25,518 nucleotides of DNA from DASYSA01 sp036003885 (lineage in GTDB: Bacteria; Acidobacteriota; Blastocatellia; UBA7656): assembly GCA_036003885.1 (NCBI GenBank), contig DASYSA010000647.1, positions 1 through 25,518 on the forward strand. The letters are read 5' to 3'. Below the pieces are notes generated by a model. It was not told where the DNA came from and did no database searches. It saw nothing but the letters and a program-made list of their open reading frames with translations. Positions 6,843 to 14,494 of this stretch are shown here, in pieces; the first letter of the stretch is position 1; every line of letters begins with the position of its first letter. The translations under genes were made by a program, and so were the position numbers.

Positions 6843-7877
6843 ATGACAACGCTGACGGCGTTTGTCGTATTGATCATCCTCATCGCTCTCGTCTTTGATT
6901 ACATCAACGGATTCCACGATGCGGCAAACTCGATAGCCACCGTGGTATCAACCCGCGTCTTGTCCCCGGGCCTCGCCGTGATATGGGCGGCCTTCTTCAA
7001 CTTCGCCGCTTTCGCGATCTTCGGCACTCGCGTAGCCAAGACCATTGGCGGCGACCTTATCCATATCAATCTAATAGATGAGCAATGGCGGCTGTGGGCG
7101 CTGTTATCCGGGCTGGTGGGCGCAATCACGTGGAACCTCATAACCTGGTACTTCGGCCTGCCATCCAGTTCCTCGCACGCTCTGGTAGGCGGCTACGCCG
7201 GGGCGGCGGTGGCCGCCCATCGCGGCGTCACCGGATTGTTCATCCCGGCGGGTTGGATAAAGACCATCTCATTCATATTCATCTCGCCGCTGCTCGGAGT
7301 GGTGCTCGGCTTTTCTCTGATGACAACTTTATTGTGGCTGTTTCGGCGACGCTCCCCCGATCGAGTGGACAAAGTATTCCGCAGGTTGCAGCTCGTGTCA
7401 GCCGCGCTCTTCAGTCTGGGCCACGGAGGCAACGACGCCCAGAAGACGATGGGAATAATCGCGGCCGTCCTTGTCGCATCGAACCTCAACGCAACCGCAA
7501 ACACTAACATTCCTTTGTGGGTGGTTCTGACCTGTCACGCCGCAATCGGGCTTGGCACGCTGTCGGGCGGATGGCGTATCGTGCACACGATGGGATCGCG
7601 AATCACCAAGCTAAAGCCGGTAGGCGGCTTCGCCGCGGAGACCGCCGGAGCGACGGCGATGTTCATGGCTACATATGGCGGCATTCCGGTGAGCACGACT
7701 CATACGATTACCGGGGCCATCGTAGGAGTGGGAGCGACTCGGCGGCTGTCAGCGGTGCGATGGGGTGTCGCAAGATCAGTGGTCTGGGCCTGGATTCTGA
7801 CCATACCGATGTCGGCGCTGATAGCTGCGCTCGTCTTCTTCTTCGTAGAGCTCTGTCACGCGTTGGCGGGAAGGTAA
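6843..7877 (+). CDS. pit: Low-affinity inorganic phosphate transporter, PiT family
   Basis: This is a 344-residue, highly hydrophobic protein of the PHO4/PiT family, the short bacterial type. Two signature repeats are visible: FDYINGFHDAANSIATVVSTR near residue 20 and LGHGGNDAQKTMGIIAAVL near 195. Both carry the GxNDAxK/NxxA-type phosphate-binding region. GLPSSSSHALVGGYAG and GGIPVSTTHTITGAIVGVG are the paired PS(S/T)(S/T)H motifs of the inverted repeat. Roughly ten membrane spans are expected, in the inner membrane, importing phosphate (as metal-phosphate) with protons. A clear GGAGG at 6829-6833 precedes the ATG. It is translationally close to the DUF47 gene. Nothing downstream is obviously part of the same unit. 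Confidence 0.95.
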   Translation: MTTLTAFVVLIILIALVFDYINGFHDAANSIATVVSTRVLSPGLAVIWAAFFNFAAFAIFGTRVAKTIGGDLIHINLIDEQWRLWALLSGLVGAITWNLITWYFGLPSSSSHALVGGYAGAAVAAHRGVTGLFIPAGWIKTISFIFISPLLGVVLGFSLMTTLLWLFRRRSPDRVDKVFRRLQLVSAALFSLGHGGNDAQKTMGIIAAVLVASNLNATANTNIPLWVVLTCHAAIGLGTLSGGWRIVHTMGSRITKLKPVGGFAAETAGATAMFMATYGGIPVSTTHTITGAIVGVGATRRLSAVRWGVARSVVWAWILTIPMSALIAALVFFFVELCHALAGR

Positions 7878-8376
7878 AAACCGACCTCGATGTGGAAGCA
7901 GATAAGCTCCCGAGGCCCCGTCCGGTTATCGATACTTATGTCCCACTATGTAGTGGACCTGTCTTGACTTTATTGTTGACATGCCTCCTTCCTGATGTTA
8001 CAAGGGTATGACTGTAATGATGGTTGAAGAATCTGCCGTTGACTTGCAGTAGACTGTGCCCGCCGGGCCGAAGTTGACTGGCTGCGCATTAATACCGCTG
8101 CAAGCTGCCCCTACAGTAACCGAATAACTCTCTGTCGTGTTTTTGCGATAACCCCCTTGTTTTCTTCTTTCATTCGAGCGCGAGCAAGATGGCTCGTCTA
8201 ATGGCCACTCCGCTTGTGCTTCTTACGCTCGCCTGAGCGGCAAGAGTTGCATTGCATTTGTAGGCTAAGCGCCTTTGCCGACTGATCAGGCCAGGCTCGT
8301 CGCCCGAAGCGCTTGAAGCACGCGATTGAATGGTCCTGGCCCTGGATCTTAGTGGGAGGCGGAGTTTTCTGAGATT
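7878..8376. other. 499-bp intergenic region upstream of pilB
   Basis: No gene is called. It holds a perfect palindrome at 7943-7956 (CCACTA-TG-TAGTGG), a candidate promoter at 7976-8004, and a minus-strand open stretch ending at 7998 that reads like a protein C-terminus but has no visible start. GGCCAGG (8289-8295) and CCTGGCC (8335-8341) could form a hairpin in the pilB leader. No tRNA or riboswitch pattern was recognised. Confidence 0.55.
7976..8004 (+). promoter_or_regulatory. Candidate promoter for the pil operon
   Basis: TTGACA at 7976-7981 is a perfect -35 box. TACAAG at 7999-8004, 17 nt further, is a modest -10 box. The pilB start lies about 370 nt downstream, which would give a long leader, so a closer promoter may exist. 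Confidence 0.3.
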
Positions 8377-10116
8377 ATGTCAGCTAAACTAGGCGAGACT
8401 CTTCTAAAAGACAATCTCATAACTCCTCAACAGCTCAAAGAGGCTCTGGATTACCAGAGGATCAATGGCGGGCGACTGGCCTCAACCCTGGTCAAGCTCG
8501 GCATGCTCTCTGATGAAGAAGTCACCGCCATGCTCTCGCGGCAGTACGGTGTCTCTTCGGTGAACCTTGATCTGTTCGAGGTCGATCCGGCGGCGGTTGC
8601 CCTGGTTCCTCAGGAGACCGCGGAACGCTATTCCGTCCTGCCGCTGTCGCGGGTGGGCGCAACGCTGACTCTCGCTATGGTGGACCCGACAAATGTCTTC
8701 GCGATAGACGACATAAAGTTTATGACCGGACTTTCAGTCGAACCGGTTGTTGTTAGCGAAACAGCACTCAATAACGCAATCGCCAAGTACTACGGCACCT
8801 CGCGTGAGTTGGAACTCGCGCGAGTCATGGAGGACCTCGTCGCCGAGACCACCAACCAGACCGACTATGGCCTGGACGTCGACGTGGAGAGCATCGAGGA
8901 CCAGCAGGAGATCGATCTCGAGAACCTGGAGCGGATGAGCGAAGACGCTCCCGTGGTGAAACTGGTAAACGTGATCCTGGTCGATGCGCTCCGCCGTGGG
9001 GCTTCGGATATTCACGTCGAGCCCTATGAGAAAGAGTTCCGCGTCCGGTTCCGCATGGATGGCGTGCTCTACAACATCATGTCGCCGCCATTGAAAATGC
9101 GCGACGCGCTGACCTCGAGACTGAAGATCATGGCGAGGCTCGATATTGCCGAGAAGCGGCTTCCTCAGGATGGCCGCATAAAGATCCGGGTCAGGCTGGA
9201 AGGACGTTCGCGCGAACTGGATTTCCGCGTCTCCACGCTGCCAACTATATTCGGCGAGAAGATGGTGCTTCGACTCCTCGACAAGGAGAACCTGCGGCTC
9301 GATATGACTCAACTGGGCTTCGAGCCCGAGAGTCTGGAGAAATTCAAACGCAACATCGCGAGGCCGTACGGGATGGTGCTGGTCACCGGGCCGACTGGAT
9401 CGGGAAAGACCTCGACCCTCTATTCAGCGCTGCAGAGCCTGAATACTATCGATACCAACATTATGACCGCTGAAGACCCCGTGGAGTTCAATCTCCCGGG
9501 CATCAACCAGGTCCAGATGAAGGAGTCGATCGGCTTGAACTTTGCCGCCGCGCTGCGTTCCTTCCTGCGCCAGGATCCTAACATAATCCTCGTCGGTGAA
9601 ATCCGAGATTTCGAAACGGCGGAGATCGCCGTCAAGGCGGCCCTCACCGGTCACATGGTGTTATCGACGCTGCACACCAATGATGCGCCTTCGACGATAA
9701 GCCGCCTTATGAACATGGGCATTGAGCCTTTCCTGGTCGCTACGTCGGTCAACCTGATACAGGCGCAGAGACTGGTCCGAAAGATATGCAAGGAGTGCAA
9801 AGCCGATTTCAACGCCCCGGTTGAAGCGCTCATAGATGTTGGGTTTTCAGCAAGCGCCTCCAAGGATATCAAGACCTTCAAGGGAACCGGCTGCAACGCG
9901 TGCAACAACACCGGGTACAAGGGCCGTATCGGGCTCTACGAAGTCATGGAGGTATCGGATGACCTCCGCGAGTTGATTCTCGTGGGAGCGTCAGGGCTCG
10001 AGCTTCGCCGCAAGGCGATCGAAGAAGGAATGCTCACCTTGCGTCAAAGCGGGTTGGAGAAGATCAGGGCAGGCATGACCACCGTCGAGGAGGTCGTGCG
10101 AGAAACAGTTAAGTGA
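8377..10116 (+). CDS. pilB: Type IV pilus assembly ATPase PilB
   Basis: This 579-residue GspE/PilB-family protein has an N-terminal MshEN domain over roughly residues 1-150 (KLGETLLKDNLITPQQLKEAL, then LSRQYGVSSVNLD). That domain binds cyclic-di-GMP or partner proteins in some relatives. The catalytic domain has Walker A GPTGSGKT at 338-345, the Asp box TAEDPVEF, Walker B LVGEIRD and the His box TGHMVLSTLHTND. A CxxC pair set (CKECKAD, CNACNNTG) forms the zinc site typical of PilB/GspE. It powers pilus extension from the cytoplasmic face of the inner membrane. GGAG at 8361-8364 lies 12 nt before the ATG. It is the first of five same-strand pil genes; 97 nt separate it from pilT. Confidence 0.97.
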   Translation: MSAKLGETLLKDNLITPQQLKEALDYQRINGGRLASTLVKLGMLSDEEVTAMLSRQYGVSSVNLDLFEVDPAAVALVPQETAERYSVLPLSRVGATLTLAMVDPTNVFAIDDIKFMTGLSVEPVVVSETALNNAIAKYYGTSRELELARVMEDLVAETTNQTDYGLDVDVESIEDQQEIDLENLERMSEDAPVVKLVNVILVDALRRGASDIHVEPYEKEFRVRFRMDGVLYNIMSPPLKMRDALTSRLKIMARLDIAEKRLPQDGRIKIRVRLEGRSRELDFRVSTLPTIFGEKMVLRLLDKENLRLDMTQLGFEPESLEKFKRNIARPYGMVLVTGPTGSGKTSTLYSALQSLNTIDTNIMTAEDPVEFNLPGINQVQMKESIGLNFAAALRSFLRQDPNIILVGEIRDFETAEIAVKAALTGHMVLSTLHTNDAPSTISRLMNMGIEPFLVATSVNLIQAQRLVRKICKECKADFNAPVEALIDVGFSASASKDIKTFKGTGCNACNNTGYKGRIGLYEVMEVSDDLRELILVGASGLELRRKAIEEGMLTLRQSGLEKIRAGMTTVEEVVRETVK

Positions 10117-10213
10117 TCGGTGGCGCGCCATACGGGGAGCAGTCGGTCGTACACGACGGCATCCCGGAGGGATCGGCGCTTCACGAATCACCCATCAGCA
10201 TCGCGGGAGTCTT

Positions 10214-11389
10214 ATGCCAGAAATTGCATTAAGCGAGTTGTTGAGAAAGATGATCGAGCTGCACGGTTCGGACCTGCACATAACCACCAACTCACCGCCA
10301 ATGGTTCGCGTGCACGGGATCTTGCGGCCGCTCGAATTCCCGGAGATGATGCCGGCGGAGACCAAACAGCTCGCCTATTCGGTCCTGACCGACGCCCAGA
10401 AGCACAGGTTCGAGGAGACGCTCGAGCTCGACTTCTCTTTCGGCATCAAGGGTCTGTCGCGCTTCCGCGCAAACATCTTCAACCAGCGCGGGGCAGTAGG
10501 CGCCGTGTTCCGTTCGATCCCTTATGAGATTCGCACGTTCGAGGAACTCGGCCTTCCGCCGGTGATAGACAAGTTGTGCGACAAGCCGCGCGGCCTGATC
10601 CTGGTGACCGGGCCAACCGGTTCGGGAAAGTCGACGACGCTGGCATCCATGATCGACAAGATCAACCGCGACCGTCACGAGCACATCATCACCGTCGAAG
10701 ACCCGATCGAGTACCTGCACGCTCACAAAGGGTGCATCGTGAATCAGCGAGAGGTGCATGCCGACACTCATGGATTCGCCAACGCGCTCAGAGCCGCTCT
10801 TCGCCAGGATCCGGATGTCGTGCTGATCGGAGAAATGCGCGATCTGGAAACGACCGAGACCGCTCTCAGAATCGCCGAGACGGGCCACTTGACTTTCGCT
10901 ACATTGCACACAAATTCGGCGGCGTCCTCAATCAACCGCATCATCGACATCTTTCCCGCGCACCAGCAGGCGCAGATTCGCACGCAGCTCTCAATGGTCC
11001 TGGAGGGTATATTCACTCAGTCGTTACTTCCAAAGGCCAATGGGCAGGGGCGGGTGTTGGCTATGGAGATACTGGTGCCGAACTCGGCCATCCGTAACCT
11101 GATTCGCGAAGACAAGGTCCACCAGGTTTACTCGATGATGCAGACCGGGCAGGAGAAGTTCGGGATGCAGACCTTCAACCAGTCGCTTGTGAGCCTGTAC
11201 TTCAAGAAACAGATAACGCTCGAGATGGCGGTGGCGCGCTCCTCGAATACCGACGAGCTTCAGGATCTAATCAGTCGCGGAGCAGCCGCGATGCAGCCTC
11301 AGGGCGGGGGCCCGACACGATCCGGCCCCGGTTCGGTACATCCCGGGCCCAACAAACCGTTGGCCCCGCTTGGTCGAGTGGGAAGGTAA
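10214..11389 (+). CDS. pilT: Type IV pilus retraction ATPase PilT
   Basis: This is a 391-residue PilT. The N-terminal domain opens with SELLRKMIELHGSDLHITTNSPP. Walker A GPTGSGKS lies at 133-140, Asp box VEDPIEY, Walker B LIGEMRD and His box TGHLTFATLHTNSA. It has the PilT-typical AIRNLIREDKVHQVYSMMQTG segment and lacks the CxxC zinc site of PilB, separating it from extension ATPases. It drives pilus retraction and so twitching. It is longer than the usual 340-370 residues because of a flexible tail of about 35 residues rich in Gly, Pro and Ser (from GGGPTRSGPGS). GGGAG precedes the ATG. The pilC start follows 52 nt after the stop. Confidence 0.96.
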   Translation: MPEIALSELLRKMIELHGSDLHITTNSPPMVRVHGILRPLEFPEMMPAETKQLAYSVLTDAQKHRFEETLELDFSFGIKGLSRFRANIFNQRGAVGAVFRSIPYEIRTFEELGLPPVIDKLCDKPRGLILVTGPTGSGKSTTLASMIDKINRDRHEHIITVEDPIEYLHAHKGCIVNQREVHADTHGFANALRAALRQDPDVVLIGEMRDLETTETALRIAETGHLTFATLHTNSAASSINRIIDIFPAHQQAQIRTQLSMVLEGIFTQSLLPKANGQGRVLAMEILVPNSAIRNLIREDKVHQVYSMMQTGQEKFGMQTFNQSLVSLYFKKQITLEMAVARSSNTDELQDLISRGAAAMQPQGGGPTRSGPGSVHPGPNKPLAPLGRVGR

Positions 11390-11441
11390 TGATGTCGTTT
11401 GTGCCCCCGCACGTATCAACATCAATCAGTGAGGGTTGAAA

Positions 11442-12665
11442 ATGCCGACTTATGTTTTTAAGGGCCGCAACCGTTTGAACGAGATTGTTGTCGGCGAGCG
11501 AGTGGCAGCCGACCGCGGGGCTCTGGAGGGGATGCTCAGGCGCGAGCAGGTGATTCTGACCACTGCTCGCGAGAAGGGCCGCGAAATCAGCCTGCCCAAG
11601 CTCGGCCGCGAGAAGGTCAAACACAAGCAACTGGCGCTGTTCACTCGCCAGTTCTCGGTCATGCTCGATGCAGGTCTGCCGCTCGTGCAATGCCTTGAGA
11701 TTCTCGGCCAGCAACAGGACAACAAGCACTTTCAGAAGGTACTTCTTCAGACGCGCGGCGATGTGGAGGCAGGGATGACGCTGGCCGATGCTATGGCTAA
11801 ACACCCTCGCGTATTCGAGCCGCTCTATAGCAACATGGTGGCCGCAGGCGAGACTGGCGGTATCCTCGACATAATCCTGCAGCGGTTGTCGACCTACCTC
11901 GAGAAGATGGTCAAGCTGAAGAGCGACGTCAAGAGCGCGCTCATCTACCCGATAGCGGTGATCGTGATCTCGATAATCGTCATCACCGTTATCATGATCG
12001 TCGTCATCCCGGCGTTCAAGAACATCTTCGAGGGATTGCTGGGTCCGGGAGAGCGGCTCCCGATGCTCACCGAGATCGTCGTCGCGATGTCTCAGTTCCT
12101 GGCGGGCTACTGGTGGCTGTTCGTTATCGTGATCGGTATATTGGTCTTTTCCGCCAAAGCCTACTACAAGACCGAGGGCGGTGAACACGTTATCGACGCG
12201 ATCATGCTGAAGCTTCCGGTATTCGGGCCGATTCTCAAGAAGATCGCCATCTCGCGCTTCAGCAGAACGCTTTCCACGCTGCTCAGCTCAGGCGTTCCGA
12301 TCCTGGAGTCGCTCGACATCACGGCGCGAACCGCCGGTAACGTCATAGTCGGCGACGGGATTACGAAGATACGAGTCGCGATCGAGCAAGGCCAGACCTT
12401 TGTCGAACCTCTGAAAGCCAATACGATCTTTCCGATAATGGTCAGTCAGATGATCGGAGTCGGCGAGCAGACCGGCGCTCTGGACGCCATGCTCGCAAAG
12501 ATCGCTGACTTCTACGAGCAGGAAGTGGATTCGGCCATTGCAAACTTGCTGAGCCTTATGGAACCCGCTATGATCTTGTTCCTCGGCGTAACCATCGGGA
12601 CAATCGTAATCGCAATGTACTTGCCGCTGTTCACGCTTATCGGAAAGTTGGCAGGCGGAAAATAG
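11442..12665 (+). CDS. pilC: Type IV pilus inner-membrane platform protein PilC
   Basis: This 407-residue GspF/PilC-family protein opens MPTYVFKGRNRLNEIVVGER. Two T2SSF domains follow, around 65-190 (LALFTRQFSVMLDAGLPLVQCLEIL) and 270-395 (ISRFSRTLSTLLSSGVPILESLDI). Three long hydrophobic segments are present (IAVIVISIIVITVIMIVVIP, the segment around YWWLFVIVIGILVF, and MILFLGVTIGTIVIAMYLPLF). It anchors the pilus motor in the inner membrane and transmits ATPase motion to the pilin. The ATG at 11442 is chosen because GAGGG lies 6 nt upstream. A TTG two codons earlier would sit on the ribosome site. Confidence 0.96.
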   Translation: MPTYVFKGRNRLNEIVVGERVAADRGALEGMLRREQVILTTAREKGREISLPKLGREKVKHKQLALFTRQFSVMLDAGLPLVQCLEILGQQQDNKHFQKVLLQTRGDVEAGMTLADAMAKHPRVFEPLYSNMVAAGETGGILDIILQRLSTYLEKMVKLKSDVKSALIYPIAVIVISIIVITVIMIVVIPAFKNIFEGLLGPGERLPMLTEIVVAMSQFLAGYWWLFVIVIGILVFSAKAYYKTEGGEHVIDAIMLKLPVFGPILKKIAISRFSRTLSTLLSSGVPILESLDITARTAGNVIVGDGITKIRVAIEQGQTFVEPLKANTIFPIMVSQMIGVGEQTGALDAMLAKIADFYEQEVDSAIANLLSLMEPAMILFLGVTIGTIVIAMYLPLFTLIGKLAGGK

Positions 12666-12679
12666 CACTGTTACAGAGT

Positions 12680-12709
12680 AAGGACTGGGAATTCAGGTTC
12701 TCAGTCCTT
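12680..12709 (+). terminator. Hairpin between pilC and pilS (weak terminator or attenuator)
   Basis: AAGGACTG (12680-12687) and CAGTCCTT (12702-12709) pair perfectly, extendable by two pairs past a mismatch, around a 14-nt interval. Only a short T run follows, so full termination is doubtful. It occupies most of the 55-nt spacer, and no ribosome site is obvious between it and the pilS start. Partial termination or processing that lowers pilS expression is plausible. Confidence 0.45.
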
Positions 12710-12720
12710 TCAGCTCAGCC

Positions 12721-14406
12721 ATGCGCAGAAAGCTTCAATGGATGCTGGTCTCGCGGCTTGCCATAGCCGGCGCGCTGCTGTTTGCCATCGCAGGTGTTGA
12801 GTCGGACACGCCCTCTCGCTCTTTCTTTCCAGTTCTTGCCGGCGTGGCCGGGGGAACGGTGCTGTTGTCCGCAGTCTTCTTCACGCTCCTGCGCACGCCG
12901 CTGTCTCTCAAGTTCCAGGGTTACGCGCAGCTATCGTGCGACCTCGGCCTGGTGACATGGCTCGTTTATCGCACTGGCGATGTAGAGTCTCCCTTCCTTG
13001 CCCTCTATCTCGTGGTCATCTTTGCGGCGAGTTCGTTGTTTGGAAAGCAATCGGTTTCGTATCTTGCGGCCTCCGGGGCGTTGCTGTATGCCTCGATGGG
13101 AGTGCTGACCATGAGCGCCACCATCCCTCGCGCGCAGGGCTGGCCGGCGTACGATTCAGGTCTGGGCTGGCCCAAATTTCTGTTCGCGCTCAATCTTGGA
13201 GCCATCTTTTCGGTCGCGGTCCTGTCGAGTCACCTGGCCCAACGATTGAAGAGGAGTGAATCCGAACTCGCGACTGCGACCAAAGACCTCGCCGACTACC
13301 GGCTCTTCAACGACCGCATCATCGAGAGCATGCGCAGCGGCCTCGTCACTACCGACCTGCGCGGCAACGTCATCACCTTCAATCGCGCGGCGGAAGAGAT
13401 CACCGGACACAAGGCTCAGGAGATCCGCGGAAACAATATTTATTCGATCTTTGGAGACATCGAGAAACAGATTGAAGTAGGGCTGGAATCGATTCGGACA
13501 CGCTCGCGTCTCCCCAGATTCGATATCGGATGCCGGACTGCCGACAACCGCGAAATCCACCTGGGGTTCTCGGTCGCGCCGCTGGTTGACGAGGCCGAAA
13601 ATTCGCGCGGTTACGTCCTGACGTTTCAGGACCTCACCGAAGTTATGGAACTGGAGCGCGAGGTGCGACGTCAGGAACGCCTCGCCGCGCTGGGCAAGAT
13701 GGCGGCCGGGCTCGCGCATGAAATACGGAATCCTCTTGCCTCGATGCGGGGATCGGTGCAGGTCCTCGCGAGTGAACTCAATCTTTCACCCGACCAGTCG
13801 CAGTTGATGGAGATCGTCTTGCGCGAATCAGACCGTCTCAATCGCATAGTTTCGGACTTTCTAACCTACGCCAGACCTCCGCGGAGCGAGCGGACCGTCA
13901 TCGAGCTTTCGAGCATACTGTCTGAAACCGTCGCGCTGCTTCGCAATAACCCGGAGTTGAGACCCGATCACCTGATCACCGAGGAGTATCCTCCAAATCC
14001 GGTGCACTATAACGGAGATCCGAATCAGATACGTCAGATATTCTGGAATCTGGTGCGCAACGCAATTCAGGCCATGCCTCAGGGAGGTGAATTGCGGGTG
14101 GCGCTCGAGGCGAGGTCGCATTCCGACGTGTCGATAATCTTCAGCGACAATGGCGAAGGCATGACGCGAGACCAGAAGGAGCGTCTGTTCGAACCGTTCA
14201 GTTCTTCCAGCGGCGGAACGGGCCTGGGAATGGCCATAGTCTATCAACTTGTGAGGGACCACAACGGCAAGATAATTGTGGATAGCGAAGCGGGGAAGGG
14301 GACTCGCATATCAATCAGGCTACCGGCAAACAACCGCGTTTTGCGCGATCTTGACCCGGATCGGTCTGCAGAGGCCCCCGTTGCATTAGCAAGTCCGGGC
14401 AGGTAA
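12721..14406 (+). CDS. pilS: PilS-type sensor histidine kinase
   Basis: This 561-residue kinase has about six N-terminal membrane helices over residues 5-175, the PilS arrangement. A PAS domain follows (around 195-310, beginning RIIESMRSGLVTTDLRGNVI and ending YVLTFQDLTEVMELE). HisKA has the phosphorylated His333 in LAHEIRNPLASMRGS. The HATPase domain shows the N box NLVRNAIQAM, G1 DNGEGM and G2 GTGLGMAIV. It should sense pilin or surface cues in the inner membrane and phosphorylate the adjacent PilR. The start is the ATG at 12721. Its ribosome site is poor and a hairpin lies just upstream, so expression may depend on coupling or be kept low. Its downstream partner begins 88 nt after its stop. 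Confidence 0.93.
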   Translation: MRRKLQWMLVSRLAIAGALLFAIAGVESDTPSRSFFPVLAGVAGGTVLLSAVFFTLLRTPLSLKFQGYAQLSCDLGLVTWLVYRTGDVESPFLALYLVVIFAASSLFGKQSVSYLAASGALLYASMGVLTMSATIPRAQGWPAYDSGLGWPKFLFALNLGAIFSVAVLSSHLAQRLKRSESELATATKDLADYRLFNDRIIESMRSGLVTTDLRGNVITFNRAAEEITGHKAQEIRGNNIYSIFGDIEKQIEVGLESIRTRSRLPRFDIGCRTADNREIHLGFSVAPLVDEAENSRGYVLTFQDLTEVMELEREVRRQERLAALGKMAAGLAHEIRNPLASMRGSVQVLASELNLSPDQSQLMEIVLRESDRLNRIVSDFLTYARPPRSERTVIELSSILSETVALLRNNPELRPDHLITEEYPPNPVHYNGDPNQIRQIFWNLVRNAIQAMPQGGELRVALEARSHSDVSIIFSDNGEGMTRDQKERLFEPFSSSSGGTGLGMAIVYQLVRDHNGKIIVDSEAGKGTRISIRLPANNRVLRDLDPDRSAEAPVALASPGR

Positions 14407-14426
14407 TCGTCGATACCTGCGAGTGG

Positions 14427-14454
14427 CCGAGTTGCCGAGTTGCCGAGTTGCCGA
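14427..14454. repeat. 8-bp tandem repeat in the pilS-pilR spacer
   Basis: CCGAGTTG is repeated three times exactly, with a fourth partial CCGA, just after the pilS stop and 30 nt before the pilR ribosome site. It is a perfect short array of the kind prone to slippage. It lies outside both coding regions given the start chosen for pilR. Confidence 0.85.
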
Positions 14455-14494
14455 CAAGCCCGGTCGCAAGCAGGCATTCAGCAGTAAGGAAAAG

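Noticed and set aside
7517..8011. 164-residue plus-strand frame across the end of pit
   Set aside because: It overlaps pit in another frame and its composition is that of a shadow reading frame.
11436..11441. TTG start two codons upstream of the chosen pilC ATG
   Set aside because: It would overlap the GAGGG ribosome site. The ATG at 11442 has ideal spacing and the normal PilC N-terminus.
11271..12188. 305-residue minus-strand frame opposite pilC
   Set aside because: It lies antisense to a clear pilC in GC-rich codons. Its His/Asp-rich composition is what antisense reading of such genes gives.
14423..14494. GTG start extending PilR by 24 residues
   Set aside because: The extension encodes the 8-bp repeat, has no family similarity, and the ATG at 14495 has a good Shine-Dalgarno and fits the usual receiver-domain start.
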